From Moniliophthora roreri (lineage: Eukaryota > Basidiomycota > Agaricomycetes > Agaricales > Marasmiaceae): 64,000 bases of DNA. The notes under the pieces were generated by a model. It was not told where the DNA came from. It did no database searches and was given only the letters and a program-made list of their open reading frames with translations. The stretch spans positions 620,001 to 684,000 of the forward strand of contig LATX02000211.1 of assembly GCA_001466705.2 (NCBI GenBank), read 5' to 3'. Made by a program: the position numbers and the translations under genes. Positions 1 through 9,300 of the stretch are shown here, in pieces. How positions within the stretch are numbered: the stretch's first letter is position 1; each line of letters starts with the position of its first letter.

Positions 1-1968
1 TTGGGTGTCGGGCTGGAATACAACATATTTCTTCAAGAGATGGCATGAGAATCAGTGGTTCAGGGATCAAAAAAGAAAGCTAAATACCTACCAAATGCAA
101 TATTGACTGTTACAGAACAGACAATCTTTTCTTTCTTTCCATCTCTTGCTTTGACACTTTAGCGCCTCCAAGCGCTAGTTTTCTCTTTTCTACCTATGCT
201 TCTCATTGACATCTGGACACATCCACATTCCCAGTTCCCTTTTCCGACCTTATGCCTATTTCCATATTTAAGATGTCATCACTATGTCAGTCATGACATC
301 AGTATGATATCATTATTCTATTAGTTTCTTTCTCTTTCTATTTATGATGCGATGTCATTTCTGACGTCGCTTATTGTATCATTATATTTATTTTTACTTC
401 CTCGACATCACTTCTGATGTCATGTTCCTATTTATCAAGTCGTTAAAGGCACACTCTGTTTGCTAAACAAACAATGTCGCACTAGCAGTTTGTATGCAAC
501 TAGTAGACTACAATCATTGTATAAGTAGATAGTTTGCAGGTCTAAGCTACTTCAGCTTGACCTGGTTAATCCTTTGGAACTCTTGCTCATAATGACCGAT
601 CTCTCTCAACTTTAGTGAAAGCTAGAGAACTCGAACTCAAACTTGCCTCTTATTAACTTAGCGCCGCTATGTCATAGTGGTTGTTGAGTTGTTGTCGTTG
701 CTGCACAAGTAACGTAACATTGACAGAATCATTCCAACCCAAAGTTTCTCATGGAACTGCTTCAAAAGTCTAGTCCCATCCCATCCAACATGTTCACAAC
801 AGTATCTAATAATGCCCTCAAGATCATGGATGCTTGCTCTCCAGTCCTGAATCTGAGGCGGCACCCGTCCTTCTGACCAAGATGTCAAGGGCAATATCAA
901 AGTGCAGAGTGGTTCTGCTGGTGGGAACTCAGAAAGTGCTTTGATGTATGATGCGAGAGAGCCATATGTATGGCTCAGATCTGACCACAGAACCTCACAC
1001 ATCTTCTCCCTCAACACTGCCATATGAACCTGACAAGTGTTGCTCTGGTAATCAAAAACCAGTGAGTCTGCAATGCCAGTAAGTGCCAGCTCCATTCCAA
1101 TAGTCTGGCCAATTCCATGTACACCTCTGAGGTCAGTTCCAGCCAGAACTGAATAGAAGATGAGGCAGTTGTGGGAAAGTTTGAGTATCTGTTCAATTTG
1201 AGCTGCAGAGTATATTGTGACCTTCAGGCTAACAGCAGTGCTGTCTTTGCTGTTAATGGCATTAACCTATATTCAGAAATTAACAAGAAAAACATACAAA
1301 TCTGGGACAAGGATCCATTGGATGCCTAAAGGTATAACATTGCTGTCAGTTGTCATAACGGCATTGACTGCACCATGCTTCTCTAGAGCAGCAAGCTCTG
1401 CCTCTCCTTCAGCAGGGGCCTGTCATTGATTTAGCATGAGTAATCTGAATATGTCAAAAATCAAAAGACATACATTATGGAAGCCAAAGCCAAAGCTATT
1501 GACAAGAAGTCTTGACTGTTTAAAGAAGGGTGTCTCATCTTTCAGCACTTTGATTCCACGTTTCTCATCTGGTCGTTCTTTGCCATCATATACAAAATTA
1601 CAGCAATCCATCACTTGAGCTATTTGGCCACAAAACATGAATAGTTGAGTATGGTTGGCAGCACTTGGTGCATGTTTACATTTGTGGGAAGGGCATGAAG
1701 CACTCGTCTTGAATATGGTTAGAATTGGGCTGCAGATAAAAACATATGAACTCATTAGAACAGACTGAGTAGTAGGCATGCACCCAGCATCTACACCAAG
1801 GGAAAGTTTGTAAGTATGGAGTGCTGATACTTCTTCCTGATGTTCAGCCACAAATTCTTCTAATGTCAATATGCGAGCAACAGGTTTAAGAAGCTTATGA
1901 TAATATGCTTTAGAACATAATTTGGCATCAGGAAAAGGACTTACATCCCACAAGTCATTGATACCCAT
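1..1968 (-). pseudogene. XPG/FEN1-like structure-specific nuclease, disrupted by a solo LTR
   Basis: This is a member of the FEN1/XPG 5' nuclease superfamily, in the lineage-expanded form common in mushroom genomes. The start is placed at 1966-1968 because family members begin MGI; here MGINDLWDV. The N-domain has LSLGVDAG and FVYDGKERPDEKRG. An intron at 1420-1473 joins it to the I-domain (APAEGEAELAALEKHG, then AVMTTDSNV), and another is likely at 1250-1297. The helix-hairpin-helix follows in one open frame (AGTDLRGVHGIGQTIG), then a C-terminal block with LPLTSWSEG. In the metal site the second Asp of the usual D-x-D is Asn (codon 1339-1341). The last exon is interrupted at 719 by a solo LTR; read into the LTR it stops at 667. 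Sequence left of the LTR (1-107) should be the gene's continuation, which leaves the window. I infer that the gene is dead. It lies 537 bp downstream of the tyrosine recombinase in the same direction. Confidence 0.75.
108..719. mobile_element. Solo LTR (612 bp) with 5-bp target duplication
   Basis: The unit begins TGTTAC and ends GTAACA, with TTGAC directly repeated on both sides (103-107 and 720-724), the footprint of an integrated LTR. No internal region is present, so it is a solo LTR left by recombination between two LTRs. It shares the stretch CAGCTTGACCTGGTTAATC and a similar 3' end with the 392-bp LTRs at 13788-16600, so it belongs to a related family. It contains several TGATGTCA and TGACGTC-like motifs between about 270 and 425. 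It sits inside an exon of the XPG-like gene. Confidence 0.88.
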
Positions 1969-2505
1969 AGTAGACAAGAAAGAGCAGGTACTCCTGTTTC
2001 AGATAGTCTAACACAAATAACATGATTAAGGAGACTACTCTTGGGTACAAGGTACATAGCATAATAGCAAACAGAATGCCTAGTGACTACTTGGGAGCCT
2101 TCTATAATCTATATAATCTAAGAGGTGAGCATTAATGCATAGAGCTGTTTGCCATCACCGTATATATGGTGGTGACAGTAACAGTTGTACAGCTATCATA
2201 TCCATACTGGTGAGCTATTTTCCATTCTATATATAGTACAGTGGATGGTATGGGTTGATGCCGTCTTGACAGCCATATGTACAGCCATGTACAACACAGA
2301 ACTGAATGTATAGTCACTGATATGGCATGGGCAGGGTGCATGCACACTGCACACTGCATTGTGCACATCAATATCAATGAAGGCATGTGACTATTACTAT
2401 AAAAGGACACCAGTTATCGGTTGCTTGCATTGAGACTTAATGATTGCTGGAGCAGATTGTAGCAGAAGATTCTATTCAACTAATGGAAGTATATAAAAAC
2501 TAATA

Positions 2506-4484
2506 CTAAAGTTTAGCTGGCACTGAGCCATAGCAAAGACACTTGCGTCCACACATCACACATGCAACCTCTGCTTTCTGGTTCATAAGAAAGAAATTTT
2601 CCCATTTGAATCTTGGATTGTCGTTCCAAGAGATCAGATACTTAACAATAGTTAAATTACTAAACTCTTGGCTCCAACCCCCCCACTCACAAATCTTCTG
2701 AAGGGGCCATCGACATTCAATGTGTAACCACTGGCAGCCACCGTGTCGAAAGGAGTGGCCTCCATATTGCATAGCATCAAGGCCAATTACAGAGAGATGG
2801 TTGTGGAAATGAACAAGAAATTGCTGAGATGACTGTTAATGACAATCATTAGCACAAAGTATAATATTTGGGTTGGCTGAGCTCACCATTGGTTCTATAC
2901 CTTGCACCATGTCATTGGCCTGAACTCTTTGGCAGAGGTATCCCTCTTCGATATTACTAACAGAAACCCACTCCATATAGGCTCTCACTGGACAGATGTG
3001 TTTGAGCTCCTCCAGAAACTCTTGGAGATGGAATGGTTTGATGTCTATATTACAGTGAGTAGCGGATCTGTTGAAGGACAGCAAACAATGCTTACTACTG
3101 AACTGATGTGTTTTCCGAAAAGGAAGTGTCAGAGTCAACAGGAGACTATGTTTATCATACAATATGTCAATGTCCTTTGCTTGAATCTTTAAGGCCTCAT
3201 CAATCCATAAAAGGCATATAAATGATATGACGTAGATGAACTGGAGCTGGCAAAACAAGCAATAACCACTCCAGTTGTCATGATCTGGATTCTTTTGCAA
3301 CTTTGAGGGAATTGACCTAGATACCAGTTTGTACTCCTGACGACGGGTGAAGTTGTACAAGAGATGTATATCCTCCTGGAAACCTTGCCTTAGAAGATAG
3401 CATGTACAAAGGCCCTTCATAGGCACTCACCTTGGTAAGAGCCTGTGAACTGGTTGGTGTTTCACCAGATTGGACCTACCAAAAGAGCCAACTCATTAGT
3501 CTTGACCTGCAAAGACGTAGAGAAAAAAATACTTACCTTATGACACTTTAGGCTGCTCATATACTTTGACACAATTGGTGAGGTCATCAGATTGCCAAGC
3601 ATCTTTCTGGTGACCTCACTTTCTTGCCAAGTGTCCATCAACCCATGCTGCTTATAGCCAAACCTGTAGGCAGCATGCAGCTTCTCAGCATGTGAATAGC
3701 TGGATCTCAGCTTGTCTGGAGACTTTTTTGTGCCATCCAGATTGGTATCATCACACCTGATAATATAGTCAAAATATAATACGAGGATGAACCAAAAGAA
3801 TAGCACTTACAAATGCATAATTGCAAGTACAGCTAGCTGCAGTGCATCAACTCAAGGATTCTTGCAGATGAACTCCTCGTCAGGTCTAAGGATCTTGTGG
3901 TCCTGAAAGAACTTCTCAGCCTTCTTGATAATACTAGATGAAATGTAAAAACATAATGAGCTGGACATTTCGGTACAGAACCAAAGTAAAACCCACCTTT
4001 TGTACATGCTCTTTGTATCAGATGCCACATTCTGAGCAAGCTCCTTGACGGTCATCTGGTATGCTTTGGGAAGGCCACTACCCATCTTCTTCTCATCTTC
4101 AGTGCAGCTGCTAGCCTTTGCCTCCCTCACATCTTCTGGTACCTCCCCTATTACAACATCCTCATCACTGACATGCACACCTGCAGAAGGCTGCAGGCAG
4201 GTGGATGCAGATGAATGCAAAGGTGGTTCATGGTGGCTGTGACATGGTGGCGGGATATCATATTCCTCATCCTCATTGTCCTTATCAGAGAACTCATCAT
4301 CTGAATCATAAGCTTCAACAAGGTCAGGCACATTGTCATTGTTATCATCCAAAGGATTACCCAGCACATGTGCACCCTCGAGAATGGTAGCTGGCTGTGC
4401 AAGCTGCTCACTCTCAACAATGACATCTTGAAGATCTGGAAAACAGTCAATGACAGAGGCAGAGGCAGTGGAATGAGAAGACAT
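2506..4484 (-). pseudogene. Crypton-like tyrosine recombinase, inactivated
   Basis: The protein has the layout of fungal tyrosine recombinases (DNA strand exchange through a covalent 3'-phosphotyrosine). From the start: an acidic N-terminus (MSSHSTASA), a helical core with CDDTNLDGTKK, a catalytic block with FICLLWIDEALKIQ, the HxxR box GGHSFRHGGCQW (plus-strand 2737-2760), and the probable nucleophile in TIVKYLISW, followed by a CxxC tail (VACVMCGRKC). Introns at 3934-3996, 3757-3810 and 2833-2886 are 54-63 nt and splice cleanly. Two defects are visible. A TGA at 3852-3854 interrupts an otherwise open exon. The box I arginine expected in L-R-x-x-E-L is Trp (TGG at 3205-3207). The stretch 3427-3536 does not parse cleanly; the apparent intron there is only 30 nt. 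A Ndc10-like ancestry is an alternative family label. Confidence 0.72.
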
Positions 4485-5717
4485 AGTGTTTGTACTAAGA
4501 CAGAAGGACCGGAGAACTTGTGGCTAGAGGTGCTGGTACATTGGAATATATAGCCTTTCTGATACCTTCTAAAACTCAAGATCAAGGCAGACCAAGCTGC
4601 AGCAACCAAAACATACCATAGGAGTACTCCTTCCAAGCTACACTCTCAGTGACAGCTCTTTATTAGTCCCAACTTCCATCCTTGAGAGCAGCAGCCATAT
4701 ACATGCTTGAAGACCTAGTGTGCTGAGAAATACTAAGAGGGAGACAAATCTGGATCTAGTAGAGCATTGGGCAGCTACTGGGTGGCAGTGGGAGCCTGAG
4801 AGGTAAAGGTAAGGACACGATGAAAAAGGAATCAACAAAAGACGTACTTTGTGTTCTCACAGCACATGAGAGCTGTCTATTTTTCCAGCTTGAAGGGCTT
4901 TAAGGCTTTTTTTTGCTGGCTGGAAGTGCTCAAAGATGATCTGACTAAGGAAAAAGACAATGAGATAGCAGGAAAAGACAATGAGATACCGGGGACTAGC
5001 TTACTGCTATGCCTCATGTTCACTCTGGGTCTATGGAGTCCAGCTTGACCTCACATCAATCTTCATGTAACAGAACCAGAGCAGCATGCAGCCTTTGGCT
5101 ACTTTTTTTGTGCTTAATGCATGTTCTTAATCTATCATTGCTCTTTCTATCACCACCACCTTCCAAATGGCTCCTCTTCCCTTTCCATGACTGGACATGG
5201 AAACTTGGCAATTGTTTTTCATCCAAAGCCAGTGAGTGCTATCTCCATCGATATTGTTCTTCAGTCCTGTGAATCAGCCCTTTGTATTTGGTTATTGTTA
5301 CACACAGCACATCAACACTGTACATCTCATCATTCACATCTCATCATTTGGGCTGATGATGTCAATGGGAGCTCAGAATGCTGGTTTCTTGGCCCAGTAT
5401 TCTGTCATCGGACCTAAAGTCTCATCCCTTGTTCCTCCTCTTCGTTACTCAGCTGTTCTCTGCATTCTGCTTCCCCTGTCTCATGAGACCCTCTCCCCCT
5501 TGATACTGTCCCTTGGTGCACTATTTTTTTTTTTGCCTCCACCTCTGTCTCCCTCCTCCTTTCAGCGCCAGACTTGGGCTCAAGGCCCAACCTCCTTCTA
5601 AGCAGCTTGCATCAGCTGGACGTTGTTTGGTGCCAGCTCGTGACTGGTTCATGGACATTTGTCCAGTCACAGACATAACCATTCATCTTTTTCCTGAATC
5701 AGTGCTCTACTTCAGTT
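4485..5717. other. Gene-poor stretch between the recombinase and the gypsy element
   Basis: This holds the upstream region of the recombinase gene and then the left flank of the gypsy insertion. Several plus-strand frames of 60-120 codons occur between 4851 and 5761, but they overlap one another, show no recognisable motif and have a pyrimidine-biased composition (a T run at 5523-5533 and a CT-rich tract beside it). I see no supported gene. The last five bases, 5713-5717 (CAGTT), are the left copy of the gypsy target duplication. Confidence 0.5.
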
Positions 5718-5953
5718 TGGAAACTCGTGTGGTGCACGAGCAACACTGGGAAAAGGAATGAAAGGACTGAAGGTCACACAAGACAAGTAACTAGCGAAGC
5801 GTATGGGATTGTGCTTGTGTGATTGAAGTACAAGGAAAAGAAAAAGAGATGTCATGACTATCTACGGTGGTCATATATATATACCTGTCAATGTATGTGG
5901 CATCATATATATATACCTGTCTATGTATGTGGTGGTGCTGCAATATGCTTGCA
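5718..5953 (-). repeat. 3' LTR of the gypsy element (236 bp)
   Basis: This direct repeat of 11530-11791 runs on the plus strand from TGGAAACTCG to TATGCTTGCA. It lacks a 26-bp unit present in the other LTR. It contains two units of the type CATATATATATACCTGTC. Differences from the right copy are almost all CpG transitions. Confidence 0.92.
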
Positions 5954-5967
5954 CTCTCCCCTGTCCT
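5954..5967 (-). other. Polypurine tract of the gypsy element
   Basis: On the minus strand the sequence directly before the 3' LTR is AGGACAGGGGAGAG, a purine-only run with a single C. This is the expected position of the plus-strand primer, and it supports the minus-strand orientation. Confidence 0.7.
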
Positions 5968-6013
5968 GAAAAGATTAGCCTGTATCATAAGCATAATAGG
6001 AGAAGTAATGAAA

Positions 6014-7631
6014 TTAGTGAGGGTGCTGTGAAAGCCAAACATCGAGTGTGGTGCACTCGTCCAACTCTTTGCCAGGTAGCCATTCGTTGTCCTCTGCGGC
6101 ATATCCCATCCATCTGACTAGGTATTGGTATCCTCACCCATGCTTATGCTCATCGATGATTTTGTCAATGAAATACTCTTTGATCCTGTCCTCAGTAACA
6201 ATTGGGCCAGGGCGCTGGTGTTTCCTTTGTGGAAACAGATCGTCATCGTTCGGAGTCCAAGGCTTGAGGAGAGAAGAGTGGAAGGTTAGACAAGTGTTCT
6301 TGTGAGCATTGGGAATGTTGAGTGTGTATGTCAATAGCTCAGAGTGAGCTTTATCTACAATGTACAGCCCATCGAACCAGGGAACAAATTTAGCCACCCG
6401 ATCCTTCTTTTTTTGAAGGAAGTCACGCCGACGGTACTTTGTAGAAAGCCAGACCTTATCGCCAGGGGTAAACGTGTGATCAGGTGCACGGTGTTTGTTG
6501 ATTTGGTGAGCCTGCAAAACCTTTGCACGTAACAATGCGTCTTGGGCCTCCATTGTATCAAGCCATAGTGTCTCAATCACGTCAGCTGCTGATTTAGCAT
6601 CGCCGTCCAGGCTGAGTAGCAGGTCATCAGTCAAGGGGGGAATGACCCAAGGGCAACGTCCCAGACGAAGTTGGAAACCTGAAAACCCTGTAGAGGCGTT
6701 CATGGTGTTCATTATAGCGAACTGAATGTGTGGAAGGATCCGGACCCAGCCATGTTGCACACAGTCAACATAAAAGCGGATTGACTGTACCAGTGTCTTA
6801 TTAGACCGTTCTGACGATCCATCTGTTTCTGGATGAAAGGATGATGATAGCGCAAGCTGGACCAAGGGCAAGCCATTTTCGCAGTACCAGTGGTCAAAGA
6901 AGAGAGCGACAGCTTCTTCGGCAGAGATATTCGTGCGGCAGGGCACAAGACGAATATCCAAACCCAGCCTGCAAGTTATACTCAGCAGACAGTTAAATCC
7001 GTTTTCCTCAGGCAGCGGTCCAACAAAATCCAGTGCTACTGATGTGCAGGGGTGTGCTGGGCCTGAAGGCTTGGTCATTGAGGATTTATTCCTAGCACAG
7101 GCTTCACATCCAGGAATATAGTAGTGCTGCAAATCGCATCTCATGTTGGGCCAGTAGAAAGAGTCCCTGAGGACCTCATATGCCTTGTCAGGGCCAGAGT
7201 GATTGAACACGTCATGAGCAAGGTGGAAAAGATCCTCCTGAACATTGCCGCAGCAAGGGATGAGCAGGCGTGAGCCTAAAAACCAAAGTCCATTTTCTTC
7301 ACGGACAGAAGGAAGGATCCTATGTCCTGTATAGAACTTCTTGCAGAACTCATCAGTGAGGTAGCCATCCTGAATGGATTTCAGAAGGTTTGCATCTGCA
7401 TGAATTGATATGCAATTCACAGCAGCAGAGGTGCCACATAACAACCATGCCTGCCAGTTACAGATTTTGATGTCGTCACAATCTGGTACATTCTCCAGGT
7501 CATCCAGGGGCAAACGTGAAAGTGTGTCTGCAACAGTGTTGTCCTCCCCCTTGATGTAGCATATCTTCATGTCAAATTGTGACAGTTCCTCCAACCAGCA
7601 GGCTTGCCGGTGGGATAAAGATTTCTGGGTA
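6014..7631 (-). pseudogene. Gypsy RNase H remnant, integrase and chromodomain
   Basis: The segment opens with the end of RNase H and the connection to integrase (LEELSQFDMKICYIKG, then DTLSRLP). The integrase zinc site is HLAHDVFNHSG ... CEACARNK. The core has the first catalytic Asp in VALDFVGPLP and the Glu block in HPETDGSSERSNK. The region between WYCENGLPL and the HPETDG block is too short: about 25 residues that normally hold the second catalytic Asp are missing, so this integrase cannot be catalytically complete. After IIDEHKHG comes a TGA (6134-6136), then an open frame to a TAA at 6014 with GYQYLVRWMGY and NEWLPGKELD, a chromodomain. Family members usually have Arg at the TGA position, so CGA to TGA is the likely change. 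Confidence 0.85.
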
Positions 7632-7632
7632 N

Positions 7633-8577
7633 TAATACAGCACCTGTGCGCCAATCAGAGGCATCTGTTGTCAACCAGATCTTGTTGTCACCAGGGTTAT
7701 CGTGATCAATAACAGTTAAACACTCTGCAGACATCACTAGATCCTTAATACTAGTGAAGGCATCAGAGTATATCTGGCTCCAGCCAGGCCATTCATGGTC
7801 TTGTAGCAAGGTGAGTAGTGAGAGTATACGAGTATGCTCTGCAAGATTATGCAGGAACGAAGTGAGATAGCGAGTAAGTCCAAGGAAAGCCTGAACGTCA
7901 CCAGGGCTCTGTGGTGTAGGCCAGCTCTTGATATGGGCCACCTTGGACTCATCAGGCTCAATGCCATGGGTGGAGATGACATGTCCTAGGAAGTGTAGCT
8001 TGAATATGAAGAAATCAGATTTCTTCTTATTGCAGTATAGACGATGTCCATGTAGGGCTTCCAGGATAAGGTGCAGGTGGCGTTCATGTTCCTCAAAACT
8101 GTTAGACCAGATGATAATATCATCCAGGTAAATGTGACAGAATACACCAATGTATTCCCTTAGAGCGTTACTGACACGTCTCTGGTGTACAGATGGAGAG
8201 TTTTTGAGACCCTGGGGCATCACAGTCCACTCAAACAATCCAAGTGGGGTGGTGATGGCAGTAAGTGGTATGCTATCATCTGACATCTTTGTGTGGAAGA
8301 AGGTGTCCGTCATGTCTAATTTAGACCAGATCTTACCTTTGCCTGCATCTGCGAGGATATCTTCTATACAAGGCAGGGGATACTTGTCTGTCTCAATTTT
8401 TGAGTTTAACTCGCGGTAGTCATTGACCCAGCATGGCAAAGCACTGGGATCTGATTTGGGTACAATGAAGGCAGGTGAGGCATAGGGAGAAGACGAAGGG
8501 CAGATATGACTAGCATCTAGGTGGGATTTGACCAAGGTTCTCCAAGATTCCATATACTTGCGAGGAGAAGGGTAACT
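7633..8577 (-). pseudogene. Gypsy reverse transcriptase and truncated RNase H
   Basis: RT motifs appear in order: SPYASPAFIVPK, WVNDYRELNSK, the FSKLD-like WSKLDMTD, MPQGLKNSPS, and the catalytic YLDD at 8119-8130, then LGHVISTHGIEPD and the thumb. RNase H begins with LTTDASDWRTGAVL, in which D of TDAS is the first catalytic Asp. The sequence then reaches an undetermined base (N at 7632) and jumps to KSLSHRQACWLEELSQ, which is the distal end of the domain. The middle of RNase H is absent and the reading frame changes there. The 5' boundary is a TGA at 8578-8580. Confidence 0.88.
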
Positions 8578-8580
8578 TCA

Positions 8581-9300
8581 TCTAGCAATGGAGGCGTCCA
8601 CAGACTTAAGCTTAATAGTGCAACGAACATCCCTAGGCATCAGGTCGACATGTGGAAGTGGTTCAAATATGTCAGTGAATTCATGCTTTAACTTCCTGGA
8701 AGCATAATGACAGTGCTCCAACAATGCCAGTTCTTCAATATGTGAGTGTAGCACCGAGGCAACACAGGCTTCGCAGCCATATTCAACTGGTCCATAACAT
8801 TCTTCAAGGTCTGATGATATCAGTGGGAACTCTGAACGGAGCTCAGTCAACATTGTATTGTAATGGTCATGGTAATGTACATCATGGGCCATGGATTTGG
8901 GGAAAGAATTATTGTAGTGGTGATAGCAAAGGGGAGTTGGATGCAGAAGGTCAAAACCAGTACGGCGATCTACGATGGAAGGAGTGTTTACATCGGTTAC
9001 AAGAAAATTCAAATGAATGAATGGCATGCCAAGGATCATGTCAGCGCAAAGAGAAGGTGAAATGATTGCAGTGAGAGAACAAGAAGACCAGCGACCACGA
9101 GGGTCATGGAGAATGAGGTTGATTGCTTGCGTTAACATGACAGGGCTGTCAGAAGACAATGAGGAGTCTGAGAAGGTGTTGTCTAAAATCATAGGGTCAT
9201 CAAGGCAGAAAACAGGATGGCCGGTACATGCGGCGATCAAGTCTCATATCAAAATTACTGCAGAACTGTGATCAATTAGTCCATTGATGACAAGGTTAGG
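8581..9300 (-). pseudogene. Gypsy protease and protease-RT linker
   Basis: The protease region is recognised from INGLIDHSSAVILI (LIDHSS at about 9259-9276) and from ADMILGMPFIHLN, the ILGxPF block that follows the active site in retrotransposon aspartic proteases. The usual active-site triad Asp-Ser/Thr-Gly is Asp-His-Ser here, so the enzyme is probably inactive. A TGA follows at 9244-9246. The remainder is a linker with ECYGPVEYGCEACV leading to LPHVDLMPRD, normally just before RT. Confidence 0.75.

Noticed and set aside
4851..5761. Plus-strand frames left of the gypsy element
   Set aside because: They overlap in several frames, have no motif, and consist largely of pyrimidine-rich sequence.
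5876..5925. Regular spacing of CATATATATATACCTGTC units as a CRISPR-like array
   Set aside because: Only two or three AT-rich units lie within an LTR, with no spacers of uniform length and no cas genes.
6048..9271. Plus-strand frames across gypsy pol
   Set aside because: They lie opposite clear RT and integrase motifs and are shadows of the minus-strand frame.
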